From contig NZ_MQUS01000010.1 in the NCBI RefSeq assembly GCF_001953885.1, positions 186,001 to 250,000 of the forward strand: a DNA stretch of 64,000 nucleotides, in the 5' to 3' direction. The stretch comes from Streptomyces sp. IMTB 2501. GTDB lineage: Bacteria > Actinomycetota > Actinomycetes > Streptomycetales > Streptomycetaceae. This document shows positions 41,295-50,022 of the stretch, piece after piece; position 1 is the stretch's first letter; each line of letters starts with the position of its first letter. Made by a program: the position numbers and the translations under genes. The notes under the pieces are model-generated. The model saw nothing but the letters and a program-made list of their open reading frames with translations. It made no database searches and had not been told where the DNA came from.

Positions 41295-41763
41295 GGGCTC
41301 CTCGCCCCTCTCCTGGCATCGCCGCCCATAGGCCACCCGAAGTGCCTGAGCAATCGCTTATCGCAACCCTAGTCGCTGTGGGTCACCGATGGCCACCCAA
41401 GAGGCACGGCGGCGCACCTTCGCTCGGCTGGGTCCTCGCGTCCGACCTGCCGCCGATCGGGGGAGATGGGTGCGGCACCGGGCTGTGGCCCGGCCCGATG
41501 ATGTGTGCGGTTTTGGCCCCCGCTGGTCCGCCGCCCCGGGACTGGCGGACCGGCGCCCTTGCGGACGCTCTCGCGGGGTAAACGGAACCTACGCTTCCAT
41601 CGGCTGTGGCGGAAGACCTCACGACGTGTGGTCCAGCTCACGTCGTCCCGGAAGTTTAGGAGGCCGGCCGTCCTCTGTGAAGCGAGCATGCTCACCGGAC
41701 ACAGCCTGGAAAGGCTTCGGGCCGTTCCCGTGGTTCTTCGAGCCGGAGACATACGATGGCCGA
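41295..41763. other. Intergenic region with inverted repeat before the cyclophilin gene
   Basis: No convincing gene is present. GGTCCGCC (41525-41532) and GGCGGACC (41544-41551) form a perfect 8-base hairpin. Plus-strand frames from 41342 and 41389 are open for 80 codons or more but lack ribosome sites and family similarity. The promoter of the cyclophilin gene should lie near its 3' end. Confidence 0.4.
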
Positions 41764-42255
41764 ATGACCACAGTTTTGCTGAATACCTCCGCCGGGGACA
41801 TCACCCTGGAGCTCGACGAGTCGAAGGCGCCGAAGACGGTGGCGAACTTCATCGAGTATGTCCGGTCCGGTCACTACGACGGCACCATCTTCCACCGGGT
41901 GATCTCCGGTTTCATGGTGCAGGGCGGCGGCATGACCGCGGACATGAAGCAGAAGGCCGCACCGCAGCGGGTGGAGAACGAAGCCAAGAACGGCCTGCAC
42001 AACGACAAGTACACGGTGGCGATGGCGCGGACGTCGGACCCGCACTCGGCGAGCGCGCAGTTCTTCATCAACACCAGCGACAACGATTTTCTGAACTACC
42101 CGGGCCAGGACGGCTGGGGCTACGCGGTGTTCGGCAAGGTCGCCGCGGGCACCGAGGTGGTGGATGCGATCGACGGAGTGCGCACCACGTCCCGAGCCGG
42201 GCACGGCGATGTGCCGGTGGAGCCCGTGACGATCGTGTCCGCGCAGTTGGTCTGA
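41764..42255 (+). CDS. ppiB: Cyclophilin-type peptidyl-prolyl isomerase
   Basis: The 163-residue protein is a single cyclophilin domain without a signal peptide, so it acts in the cytoplasm. The active-site blocks are IFHRVISGFMVQGG (Arg and Gln of the catalytic site), ASAQFFINTSDNDFLN and YAVFGKVAAGTEVVD. It speeds prolyl cis-trans isomerisation in protein folding. Two strong hairpins follow the stop codon. It appears to be a single-gene unit. Confidence 0.96.
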   Translation: MTTVLLNTSAGDITLELDESKAPKTVANFIEYVRSGHYDGTIFHRVISGFMVQGGGMTADMKQKAAPQRVENEAKNGLHNDKYTVAMARTSDPHSASAQFFINTSDNDFLNYPGQDGWGYAVFGKVAAGTEVVDAIDGVRTTSRAGHGDVPVEPVTIVSAQLV

Positions 42256-42269
42256 GGTCGGCGACCTCA

Positions 42270-42300
42270 ACCGCGTGGCCCCTCGATGAGGCCACGCGGT
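42270..42300 (+). terminator. Terminator behind the cyclophilin gene
   Basis: The perfect 11-base arms ACCGCGTGGCC (42270-42280) and GGCCACGCGGT (42290-42300) enclose a 9-base loop. They begin 14 bases after the stop codon. Confidence 0.8.
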
Positions 42301-42344
42301 CGACCTTCCGGGCGCTGCCCAGCGCTCTTCTCTTGGGTCACGAC

Positions 42345-42381
42345 GCCTGGCCGGGGCTCCTCTTCAGGGCCCCGGCCAGGC
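42345..42381. terminator. Second hairpin before the kinase gene
   Basis: The perfect 13-base arms GCCTGGCCGGGGC (42345-42357) and GCCCCGGCCAGGC (42369-42381) enclose an 11-base loop. Two strong hairpins in series insulate the kinase operon from the cyclophilin gene. Confidence 0.75.
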
Positions 42382-42634
42382 CTGTCCTGGGCGGCCGCAA
42401 TCGCGGAGTCCACCGCGACAGCCCAGCCGCAGGTCACCCTCGGCGCCCGCCGATCGAGCAGGGTGCCGGCCAAACGCCGTACTGCACACGGCAGTTGGGC
42501 GGCATCAGCCCGTGATCCGCTCCTGGGGGGATCCTGTGACGGTTGGCCCGACGGCTCCTGGGGCTGATCGCCACTGAGTACACTCTGTGACCCGTACGGG
42601 ACCAGGCGTGTCGGTGTGGGCAGGGAGTGGGGCG

Positions 42635-44623
42635 GTGCCGGTGACACCGGAGGCCGGTTACAGGGTCGGGGGCCGGTATCAGCTGCAGGAGCCGATCGGC
42701 CAGGGCGGGATGGGCGTCGTCTGGCAGGCCCGGGACGAACTGCTGGACCGGCGTGTCGCGGTCAAGTGCGCCCGCCCGGACGACGCCAAGGCCGCCCAGC
42801 GGCTGAAGAAGGAAGCGCGGTACGCCGCGCGGCTGCACCACCCCAACGTCGTAGCCGTCTTCGACTACGTCGCCGAGGGCGACGCCTGCTGGATCGTCAT
42901 GGAATACGTGCCCTCGCGCAGCCTGGCCCAACTGATGCACGAGCGCGGCCCGCTCTCCCCGCAGGAGGTCGGCTCGATCGGCAGCCAGATCGCGGCCGCG
43001 CTGGCGAAGTCCCATGGCGAGGGCGTGGTGCACGGCGATGTGACGCCGGAGAACATCCTGGTCACCGATGACGGTGTGGCTCGGCTGACGGACTTCGGGA
43101 TCGCGCGGGCCCTGTGGAGCGAGGTCACCCAGACGGCCACGCACACCACGACGGGCACGGTGCGCGGCAAGCCCCGCTATCTCGCCCCCGAGGTGGCCAA
43201 GGGCAAGGCGCCGGACGCGAAGGCCGATGTCTTCTCCCTCGGCGCCGGCCTGTTCGCGGCGGTCGAAGGCCGCTCGCCCTACGGGGAGTTCCAGCACGTC
43301 ATGGGCTATCTCGCCAGAGCCCTCGAAGGACACGTGGACGCCCCGCAGCAGGCGGGCCCGCTCACCGCACCGCTCACCGCCCTGCTGCAGGTCGAGCCCT
43401 GGAACCGCCCGGACGCCGCCGAGGCACGCAGCCTGCTCACGCGCGCCGCACCGCCGCCCACGCACATCCAGGAATACATCCAGGAGCATCAGAGCCAGAG
43501 CCAGAGCGAGGAGTCGGCGACGCGGGCGACGCTGCGGCTCCGCCCTACGCAGGCCCTGTCGTCCCTCACGCTGTGGCTGCCGCGGAAGCTGCGTGGCCGG
43601 CTGACCGGCCGGCGCCGCGCGCTGACGGTCATGGCGGCGGCCCTGGCCGTAGCAGGGCTCGCAATCGGGCTGCTCGCTCTCTTCGGTCTCTGGCCGTTCG
43701 GGCACAAGGGCGGCACCGGGCACCGCTCCGACGCCAAGCCCTCGACGACGACGCAGGCTCAGGCCGGTGCCCTGGGCGACGCCCCGAGCGCCGATCCCTG
43801 CAAGGTGATGGACGCCGCGTCGCTGAGCCGTTTCGGTCACACGGAACTCGCCCCCGCCTACGGGCAGTTGAACCGGTGTGACGTACTGGTGCTGAACTCC
43901 GGCGGGGGCGAGATCGCCGACGCCGAGGTCGACTTCAGCAATGATCTCCAACAGTTCGACAGCAGCGTGGCCGTCAGGAAAGTCAGCAACGTCGAAGTCG
44001 CGTCCCTCAAGCGCGACGGGGACCAGTGCCTGCGGTTCATCACGACCCCCGACCGCAAGCAGATCGTGGTCAGCGGCAAGCGGGACGGAGCCGGCGCGCC
44101 CGACCCGTGCGCCCTGTCGGACGCCGCCGTCGACTACGCGGTCACGGTGCTGGACAAGGGCCCGGTACCCCGGCGTTCGGCGGCGTGGCCCGCGGACTCC
44201 CTGGGCCGGCTGAACGCCTGCGCGGTGCTGGACCCGGCCACGCTGAAGAAGGTCCCCGGCCTCGCGCAGCGGCCGAAGGACCGGGGCTTTGCCGACTGGA
44301 CGTGTGACTGGGCCAGCCCCGACGGTCAACGCGCCTACGTGCAGTTGCAGTTCACGCAGGACAACGACCTGTCCAACAACGGACGGCCCGCGCGGGTCGC
44401 CGGAACGACCAGCTATGTCTCCCCCAAGGAGGAGGGGGACGACAGCTGCGTCGTCTACACACCGCACCGTACGTTCACGGACTCCGTCGGCGAGCCGACC
44501 ATCGAGCTGTTCCGGCTGACTCTTCAGCAGCAGGGGGAGCAGAACGCCACGGTGTGCGACGGCGCCAAGTCGCTCGCGGGCGCCGCCGTACAGAACATCG
44601 CGAAGAGGCTGCCCGCCAAATGA
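42635..44623 (+). CDS. Transmembrane Ser/Thr kinase (non-RD) with paired extracellular sensor domains
   Basis: With the GTG at 42635 (GGGAG 7 bases upstream) the protein has 662 residues. The kinase domain (about 15-270) shows the glycine loop IGQGGMGVVW, K44 in VAVK, the catalytic loop HGDVTPEN (D134, Gly in place of the usual Arg), DFG at 152-154 and LAPEV. A ~60-residue Gln/Ser-rich and basic linker leads to one membrane helix (about 329-351). The extracellular part (about 370-660) contains two repeats of a DUF3558-like unit, each with paired cysteines (DPCKVMDAASLSRFG...NRCD and NACAVLDPATLKKVPG...WTCD). No PASTA repeats are present. The start codon and a GTG at 42587 are both possible. 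The next gene encodes an FHA protein, the likely phosphothreonine reader. Confidence 0.92.
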   Translation: MPVTPEAGYRVGGRYQLQEPIGQGGMGVVWQARDELLDRRVAVKCARPDDAKAAQRLKKEARYAARLHHPNVVAVFDYVAEGDACWIVMEYVPSRSLAQLMHERGPLSPQEVGSIGSQIAAALAKSHGEGVVHGDVTPENILVTDDGVARLTDFGIARALWSEVTQTATHTTTGTVRGKPRYLAPEVAKGKAPDAKADVFSLGAGLFAAVEGRSPYGEFQHVMGYLARALEGHVDAPQQAGPLTAPLTALLQVEPWNRPDAAEARSLLTRAAPPPTHIQEYIQEHQSQSQSEESATRATLRLRPTQALSSLTLWLPRKLRGRLTGRRRALTVMAAALAVAGLAIGLLALFGLWPFGHKGGTGHRSDAKPSTTTQAQAGALGDAPSADPCKVMDAASLSRFGHTELAPAYGQLNRCDVLVLNSGGGEIADAEVDFSNDLQQFDSSVAVRKVSNVEVASLKRDGDQCLRFITTPDRKQIVVSGKRDGAGAPDPCALSDAAVDYAVTVLDKGPVPRRSAAWPADSLGRLNACAVLDPATLKKVPGLAQRPKDRGFADWTCDWASPDGQRAYVQLQFTQDNDLSNNGRPARVAGTTSYVSPKEEGDDSCVVYTPHRTFTDSVGEPTIELFRLTLQQQGEQNATVCDGAKSLAGAAVQNIAKRLPAK

Positions 44624-44694
44624 GCCGCCCCACACAATGACTCTGCATGGGCAATGAGCCTGGCCGGACGACAGACCCGCCCCGGAATACGGAC

Positions 44695-45498
44695 ATGACA
44701 CAGACACCAACCGGCATGACACGGACACCAACCCGAGTTCTCCCCGCCACCCACGGCAGCCTGGCGCGCGGCGTCTCCGCGCCGGTGCCAGGCACGCTCT
44801 TCGCCCTCGCGCTCACCGGCGGCATCACACTCCGGCCGGGGGAGGGGCGCGAGGTCCTGTTCGGCCGTAACAGGCCCGAGGTCCACGTCTGTCTGGGCGA
44901 GGACGATCCGCGCGTCAGCCGCTACCAGGGCACGCTCACGCATCGGGACGGCCGGTGGTGGCTGAGCACCAGCGGGCAGCTGCCGATCCGCTGCCCCGAG
45001 GGCCGGCTGTTCTTCCGCGGCGAGGAACCGCTTCCGCTGTCCACCGGCTACACCCCGCTGTTCGTCCAGGGTTCGCGGGGACGCGAGCACCTGTTCGAGG
45101 TCTTCGTCACCGGCGCCGACGACGAGCCTCCGCGCCCCCGGCACACGGACACCACCCGCCCGCCGCGGGTGTGGGTGCTGACCGAGCAGGAGAAGCTGGC
45201 CCTCGTCGTACTCGGCCGGCGCTATCTGCTGCACGAGCCGAAGCCGCAGCCGCTGACCTGGAAGCAGACGGCCGCTCAGCTCGTCGAGTCGCAACCGGGG
45301 GCCGGCTGGACGGACAAGCGCGTCGAGCACATCGTCAACGCTGTGCGCACCCGGCTGTCCCGCGATGGCGTGCCGTATCTGACCCGCGAGGAGGTCGGCG
45401 AACCGGTCGGCAACGCCCTGAACGACCATCTCCTGCGCGCCCTGCTGGCCTCCACGACGCTCGTCCCGATGGACCTGGCCCTCGTCGAGGCGACCTGA
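44695..45498 (+). CDS. FHA domain protein with C-terminal winged-helix region
   Basis: The 267-residue protein (ATG at 44695; one at 44647 is possible, neither with a strong ribosome site) has an FHA domain at about residues 30-125. EVLFGRNRPEVHVCLGEDDP, then RVSRYQGTLTHRDGRWWLST, give the GR, SR and typical strand residues; the His after SR is Gln here. The C-terminal ~110 residues (LTEQEKLALVVLGRRYLL to HIVNAVRTRLSRDG) look like the DNA-binding-like domain found in actinobacterial FHA regulators. It follows the kinase by 71 bases on the same strand, so it is the likely substrate or docking partner of the kinase. Confidence 0.88.
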   Translation: MTQTPTGMTRTPTRVLPATHGSLARGVSAPVPGTLFALALTGGITLRPGEGREVLFGRNRPEVHVCLGEDDPRVSRYQGTLTHRDGRWWLSTSGQLPIRCPEGRLFFRGEEPLPLSTGYTPLFVQGSRGREHLFEVFVTGADDEPPRPRHTDTTRPPRVWVLTEQEKLALVVLGRRYLLHEPKPQPLTWKQTAAQLVESQPGAGWTDKRVEHIVNAVRTRLSRDGVPYLTREEVGEPVGNALNDHLLRALLASTTLVPMDLALVEAT

Positions 45499-45566
45499 GG
45501 CCGAAGCCCCGCCCGCGAGCCACCATGGACAACCGAGCCCGAGACCCCGGCCCTACGTTCCCCGCC

Positions 45567-46280
45567 ATGCCGACCTCATCACGACGTGCGCTCCGGACCG
45601 CCGCCCTGCTCGCCGCGGCAGCGGCCATGGGCGCGACCGCGTCGTGCCCGTCATCCGCCTCGGCCGCCGCGCACCCGCGCCTCGTCGTCACCCACGGCGG
45701 CACCACGGCACACCCAGCCGTGTACGACGGTCACGGTCGCACGGTCGCCGGCATCACGGTCGAGGCGAACCACGTGATCGTGGAGAACTACCGGGTCACC
45801 CGGCCCAAGGCGCCCGGCATCGAGATCACCGGCGACGACATCACCGTACGGAACAACACCGTGACCAGCCCGCACGGCGGCGACGGTGACGGGATGCGCT
45901 TCTTCGGAGACGACCTGAAGATCCAGCACAACACCGTGCGCGGCGCCTCCAACCCCCACACCTTCGACTTCACGATCCGCGACAACAACTGCGAGACCCT
46001 GAAGGCGTCCCAGGCCCTGATGTTCGAGGACGTTCAGCACGTCACCATCGTCCACAACACCTTCGCCGCCCCCACCGACCACGCCATCGGCCTGGCCATC
46101 CACTCCACGAGCGCCCCCGTCCGCGGCAACAGGACCAACCCCCGCGTCCGTTACGAGGTCGGCATCGACGCCTCCTCGCGGCCCGGCTACCGCGGCCCGA
46201 AAGGGGCGGCCCTCTCTGACCGCTCCCGGCCCGGACCGGCGCCAGTGCGATCAGGTCTACGCCGGCGCGAGATCCCGTGA
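45567..46280 (+). CDS. Secreted right-handed beta-helix protein, possibly shortened
   Basis: The 237-residue protein has a signal peptide (SSRRALRTAALLAAAAAMG, cleavage near residue 34). The mature part repeats beta-helix rungs (IVENYRVTR, IEITGDDITVRNNTV, LKIQHNTVRG, VTIVHNTFAAP) as in pectate-lyase-like proteins. The helix is short for the family, and the stretch after SNPH jumps to a late rung, so an internal loss is possible. The last ~25 residues are Arg/Pro-rich and look unrelated. There is no ribosome site; TACGTT lies 7 bases before the ATG and would give a leaderless transcript. Confidence 0.7.
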   Translation: MPTSSRRALRTAALLAAAAAMGATASCPSSASAAAHPRLVVTHGGTTAHPAVYDGHGRTVAGITVEANHVIVENYRVTRPKAPGIEITGDDITVRNNTVTSPHGGDGDGMRFFGDDLKIQHNTVRGASNPHTFDFTIRDNNCETLKASQALMFEDVQHVTIVHNTFAAPTDHAIGLAIHSTSAPVRGNRTNPRVRYEVGIDASSRPGYRGPKGAALSDRSRPGPAPVRSGLRRREIP

Positions 46281-46293
46281 TCCTTCGCTCGAC

Positions 46294-46731
46294 TCAACCA
46301 GCCGGTGGGGGCTCTTCGCCGAAGACCCAGGGCGCCAGCACGACCTGCCAGCCGTCCGGGTCCTCGAAGACGACCGCGCCGTGTTCCGGCCAGTAGGGGT
46401 TCGCGGCCGGAACCGGGCTGCGCCCTTGCTCGGTGAGCCGCCGGGCGGCGACGGCGACGGCTTCGGTGCCGCGAAGGTAGAGCACCAACTGGTTCTCCGG
46501 GTGCGGCTCGGGGATGCGGGGTGGGTCGCCGTGCTGCAGAAGTTCCATGTGCACCGGGGTGCCTGGCAGGCCGAAGACGACGCCGTCATAGCCCTGGTGG
46601 CCACGCCATTGGGCGAGTACCGGCAGGCCGAGGACGTCACGGTAGAAGACGAGGACCTCGTCGTACTTCGCGGTCGGCCGGGCGAAGCGGACCGCTCCGA
46701 CGTCGAGGTGGCTGGGCCAGGAGTGTGCCAT
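46294..46731 (-). CDS. VOC family protein (glyoxalase/dioxygenase fold)
   Basis: The 145-residue protein has the two beta-alpha-beta-beta-beta repeats of the vicinal oxygen chelate fold: VGAVRFARPTAKYDEVLVFY and the second half ending VVFEDPDGWQVVLAPW. Metal-ligand candidates are the Glu in PVHMELLQ and the Glu in AVVFEDPDGW. Members include glyoxalase, bleomycin-binding and dioxygenase proteins. It is convergent with the beta-helix gene. A specific reaction cannot be assigned. Confidence 0.9.
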   Translation of the reverse strand: MAHSWPSHLDVGAVRFARPTAKYDEVLVFYRDVLGLPVLAQWRGHQGYDGVVFGLPGTPVHMELLQHGDPPRIPEPHPENQLVLYLRGTEAVAVAARRLTEQGRSPVPAANPYWPEHGAVVFEDPDGWQVVLAPWVFGEEPPPAG

Positions 46732-46932
46732 GGGGCGATCCTGCCACGTGCCCGACGGGAGCCGAATCGGGCTTTGGACCTACGTCGGGAGACCGGCGCT
46801 TTCGTCTGTTCGGCGGAAGGTGGTGTCTGGTGCGGGCCGAGCGAGGCGGAGACAGGAAACCGGTCGGGGCCGGTGAGCGTCATCTGACTTGGAGAGCGAC
46901 CCAATCGGCGAAGAAGCTCGGGGGACGCGACG

Positions 46933-47595
46933 ATGACTTTCTGGCGCGAGCCGCTGTGGCCGTGGCTGCGGGTGCTGATCCTCCTGGCGGCGGCGGGCGG
47001 GATCGTCGTCTGTGCGTTATGGGCGGCCGGGCAGTACGACGACGTCATGGACTTCCGGCACGCGTCCGTCTGCCACGGCACGGCCCACCACGGCTGTCTG
47101 CTGCCGGCGCCGGGCACGGTCGTCGACCGGCGCACCAGTGAGTCCTGCACCACGGACAGCAACGGCGTCGAGCACTGCACCACCAGGTACGAGGTTCGGG
47201 TGCGCCGCCCGGACCGCACGCAGTGGCTCGGCGTCGACGAGGGCACGTACCAGGATGCACACCGGGGCGACCCCGTGGACCTGCGGAGCTGGCACGGTGC
47301 GGTGGTACGCATGACGGTGGACGGCCACACCGAGACCTACTCCCCGCCCTCCTCGGACTCGATGGCCTGGCGGCTGAGCGGGGCCTGGTTGTTCCTGGGC
47401 CTGGCGTCGTGGGCGGGCGTGAGCGGGCGGCCGTCGGAACTGATCGCGTTCCCGAACTTCGGATGGCTGTGGCTGACCGTCCCGTTCGTCATGGTGGTCC
47501 ATGGCGTCCTGCTCGGCAACGTCCTGGAGCTGGCCTGGGCCGGGCTGTTGGGCACCTTCGGCGTCGCGTGGATGGTCTTCGCCCGGCGGATGTGA
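46933..47595 (+). CDS. Hypothetical membrane protein
   Basis: The 220-residue protein has a membrane helix at about 12-32, an extracellular segment of ~100 residues with four or more cysteines (ASVCHGTAHHGCLL, ESCTTDSNGVEHC), and three further hydrophobic helices after residue 148. The layout (helix, cysteine-containing beta domain, helices) resembles DUF3592-like proteins of actinomycetes, but the match is not certain. The ATG at 46933 follows GGGGACG. It has no partner on the same strand. Confidence 0.75.
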   Translation: MTFWREPLWPWLRVLILLAAAGGIVVCALWAAGQYDDVMDFRHASVCHGTAHHGCLLPAPGTVVDRRTSESCTTDSNGVEHCTTRYEVRVRRPDRTQWLGVDEGTYQDAHRGDPVDLRSWHGAVVRMTVDGHTETYSPPSSDSMAWRLSGAWLFLGLASWAGVSGRPSELIAFPNFGWLWLTVPFVMVVHGVLLGNVLELAWAGLLGTFGVAWMVFARRM

Positions 47596-47657
47596 CCGGC
47601 GGACACGGAACGTGGGACAGCGTGCTGCCGGCCACGCCCGCTCGTGAGGTGGCCCGA

Positions 47658-48143
47658 TCAGAAGTCGACGATCTCGGTGTCGTCGACGCGGGCCACGGAT
47701 TCCTGTCGGAACCGCTTGTCGTAGGTGGCACGGATCTTCTCGATCTTGCCGCTGTCGGCGTCGGCCTCGTTCAGCGGGTAGAGGAGAGTGAGCTTGTACG
47801 AGCGCTCGCGTTCGATGATCCCGTGCGAGTCCCGGTACTGGCCGGAAGCATCCTCGATGGTCAGGCCGGCCGGGAAGCGCGGAGTGATGAACTCGTCGAC
47901 GAAAGCGTGGAACTGCTTGCCGGTCACCGGAGAGCCACCGTCGGGCTTGGCCGTTCCGAACAGAAGCTCGGTCTTGATGTAGGGCTTACCCGGTGCTCTG
48001 TCGGGCGCCGAGACGTGGGCCGGGCGCCCGCCTCCGTCGACAAACGTCGCGTAGGCGGCGGGGGCGCTCGCGCAGAGGAGTGCGGTTCCGAGGGCCAATA
48101 CGGTCGTGCGAATGCGGGGGGTGGCTTTGCGTGACACGGGCAT
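47658..48143 (-). CDS. Secreted DUF3574 protein
   Basis: The 161-residue protein starts at the ATG at 48143. A signal peptide (TTVLALGTALLCASAPAAYA) ends near residue 35. The mature part has the DUF3574 signature: YIKTELLFGTAKPDGG, FVDEFITPRFPAGLTIED, GQYRDSHGIIERERSYKLTL. The family is small, secreted and of unknown function. It converges with the membrane protein gene. AAGGA lies close (2 bases) before the ATG; an upstream TTG at 48167 is less likely. Confidence 0.85.
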   Translation of the reverse strand: MPVSRKATPRIRTTVLALGTALLCASAPAAYATFVDGGGRPAHVSAPDRAPGKPYIKTELLFGTAKPDGGSPVTGKQFHAFVDEFITPRFPAGLTIEDASGQYRDSHGIIERERSYKLTLLYPLNEADADSGKIEKIRATYDKRFRQESVARVDDTEIVDF

Positions 48144-48757
48144 GGTCCTTGTGATCTCGTCCGGCAATTCCCTCGGAAATTAGCGGCAGTTGCGCTGACC
48201 ACGCCGATTCTCGAAGGCCCGTTCACCTTGTCGAGTGGTGGTTGAGCGGCTTGCTTGCAGCGCGCCGACGGACGTGACTCGCAGCGGTAGTTGGCCTGAC
48301 GTTCCAGGGACGGGATGGTCGAGCCCTTTGTACGGTCAGACCGCCTGGGGGAGCCGGGAGTGGCTTTTGGCTGGCTGCCGTCCATGGCTGGAGTGGCTCG
48401 GCCGCCCGGCGCCCCACGACGGCCCCGGCCGGCGGATTGGGAAGTGCGCTGCTGCTGCCGCAGCGTGAGGGCCGCTTTCCCTGTTCGGACACGGTGACGT
48501 ACGCCATTCGAACACGGTGACTTACGCCCGCACCCGACCCAAGGTCCAGGTGCAGGTCTATTCCACGATTGGCCCAGTTGGTCACTCTTCAAATGGACCA
48601 GATGCCCGGGCAACTGGCTGCATAGGCTCGACACCGATGCGGCTGAGACCGCAAGCGAACTCTGTAGGGGATCCCGAGGTCGACACTGGTGCCTGCTGTG
48701 GGTTTCCGGCCCGTACCTACCGGTCGGTCGGACTGAGTGAGAGGACAAAGATCTGCT
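48144..48757. other. Long intergenic region with tandem repeats
   Basis: This 614-base gap contains no convincing gene. It holds two 22-base near-identical repeats at 48484-48528 and, at its 3' end, the promoter of the oxidoreductase. Several frames are open by GC bias only. The mixed composition and absence of ribosome sites suggest old non-coding or decayed DNA. Confidence 0.4.
48484..48528. repeat. Two 22-base near-identical direct repeats
   Basis: Copy A (48484-48505, starting TTCGGACACGGTGACG) and copy B (48507-48528, starting TTCGAACACGGTGACT) are identical at 20 of 22 positions, with one base between. The period of 23 bases is close to two helical turns. They may be a protein-binding site, or the left end of an old IS21-like element, where short multiple repeats are usual. 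Confidence 0.75.
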
Positions 48758-49672
48758 GTGAAGGCGTGCGGAGTGTCCGGGGCCGAGAAGGAAGTCGCCC
48801 TGCTGGAGTTGCCCGAACCGTCATCTCCCGGGCCCGGTCAGATCCTGGTGGCGGTTGAGGCGGCCGGGGTCGGCCCGTGGGACGAACTGCTGAACGGCGC
48901 TGGTTGGGACGTGGGGCTGCACCCCCCGGCGGCGCTGGGGGTCGAGGGCGCGGGCAAGGTGCTGGCGGTCGGCGCGGGTGTCACCGGGTTTGCCGTAGGC
49001 GACCGGGTGCTCGCACACGAGGCCCCGCTGCCCGGGGGAAGCGGCTTCTGGGCCGAACGCGTTCTGATCAACGCGGATCACACGGCAGCCTGCCCACCCG
49101 GGTTGGACGCCGTGCACGCGGCGGCGCTGCCGGTCAACGGGCTCACCGCGTTGCAGGCCCTGGAGAAGCTGGACCTCAGCCGAGGACAGCGGCTCCTGAT
49201 CACCAACGGAGGCGGGGCCACCGGAGCCCTGGCCGTCCAGCTCGCCGCGGCCAAGGGCATCGAGGTGACCGCGACCGCGTCTACTGCCGCCGCACAGCGC
49301 CTGCTCGGTCTGGGAGCGATGGAGGTCGTCGACTACCACGACCCGAACTGGTCGGCCAAGGTACGCGGCGGGTTCGACGCCGCCCTCATCATCGCCACCA
49401 GCACGGCGGAAGCCGCCCTGCCCTTGGTGCGGGACGGCGGCCGGCTGTGCTCCCTGACCTCGGACGCGCCTCCGGAGGAACGAGGCATCACGAGTTGGGA
49501 CCTCTACGTCGAGCCCAACGCCACGCAGCTTGTCCAGCTGGCGGAGCAGGTTGCCACGGAGACCTTGAAACTCGCACCGGAACCCCTGCCGCTGAGCCAG
49601 GGACCCGCTGCGTTCGCCCGGGTGGTTACCGGACGGGCCGGCGGTAAGAAGATCGTGCTCACCCGAGCATGA
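48758..49672 (+). CDS. MDR family zinc-independent alcohol dehydrogenase / quinone oxidoreductase
   Basis: The 304-residue protein has the medium-chain reductase plan: GroES-like N-terminus (VAVEAAGVGPWDELLNGAGW, GVEGAGKVLAVGAGVTGFAV), a nucleotide-binding GxGxxG-like loop in LLITNGGGATGALAVQLA and the C-terminal VVTGRAGGKKIVLT typical of NADPH quinone reductases. The zinc ligands of classical alcohol dehydrogenases are missing. The GTG at 48758 follows AGAGGA with 11 bases between. A hairpin at 49679 ends the transcript. No neighbour suggests a substrate. Confidence 0.9.
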   Translation: MKACGVSGAEKEVALLELPEPSSPGPGQILVAVEAAGVGPWDELLNGAGWDVGLHPPAALGVEGAGKVLAVGAGVTGFAVGDRVLAHEAPLPGGSGFWAERVLINADHTAACPPGLDAVHAAALPVNGLTALQALEKLDLSRGQRLLITNGGGATGALAVQLAAAKGIEVTATASTAAAQRLLGLGAMEVVDYHDPNWSAKVRGGFDAALIIATSTAEAALPLVRDGGRLCSLTSDAPPEERGITSWDLYVEPNATQLVQLAEQVATETLKLAPEPLPLSQGPAAFARVVTGRAGGKKIVLTRA

Positions 49673-49678
49673 TCCGAC

Positions 49679-49717
49679 CGGGCACCGCCCGATCCCGATG
49701 CTGGGCCACGGTGCCCG
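49679..49717 (+). terminator. Hairpin behind the MDR gene
   Basis: The 9-base arms CGGGCACCG (49679-49687) and CGGTGCCCG (49709-49717) pair perfectly, 21 bases apart. They start just after the stop codon and precede the IS remnants. Confidence 0.55.
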
Positions 49718-49794
49718 CCGGGCGCGGATCGAGAAGTCGTCAGGCTGAGGGTGGGCGACCGAGGAGGGCTGGCGAGGTTTGCTCACGCCGGGGC

Positions 49795-50022
49795 CGCGCC
49801 GCGGCCCATGGGTGATCAGGCAGCAGGCGAGCTTGAGGAGCCTTTCGTGGTGTCAGCCCGTCGTTCCCATCGGATCCGCAGACTTCGAAAGCCGCGCAGC
49901 CACGCGAAACTCCGCTCGATCACCCATCGGTAGGTGCCCAGTCCGGTGCCGTGGCGAGTGCCGCGCCGGGCGATCGCAGGCACGACGCCCCGATCGCGGA
50001 CCTGGTCGCGGTAAATGCCGGC
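49795..50022 (-). mobile_element. IS5-type transposase, C-terminal fragment
   Basis: On the minus strand the frame reads GLGTYRWVIERSFAWLRGFR and SLRIRWERRADTT, the conserved C-terminal block (with the catalytic Glu in WVIERSFAWL) of IS5-family transposases. A shift then moves the end, LLKLACCLITHG, to another frame. The N-terminal two thirds are missing: the fragment ends abruptly at about 50020, where an IS110 fragment begins on the other strand. This is a dead remnant. Confidence 0.85.

Noticed and set aside
41342-41581. An 80-codon plus-strand frame before the cyclophilin gene
   Set aside because: There is no ribosome site and the sequence has no domain features.
42434-44731. A 765-codon antisense frame through the kinase gene
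   Set aside because: The kinase carries all catalytic motifs on the plus strand and the antisense protein has no recognisable domain.
48484-48528. Firm call as an IS21 left end
   Set aside because: No transposase, no right end and no target duplication were found; kept only as a repeat.
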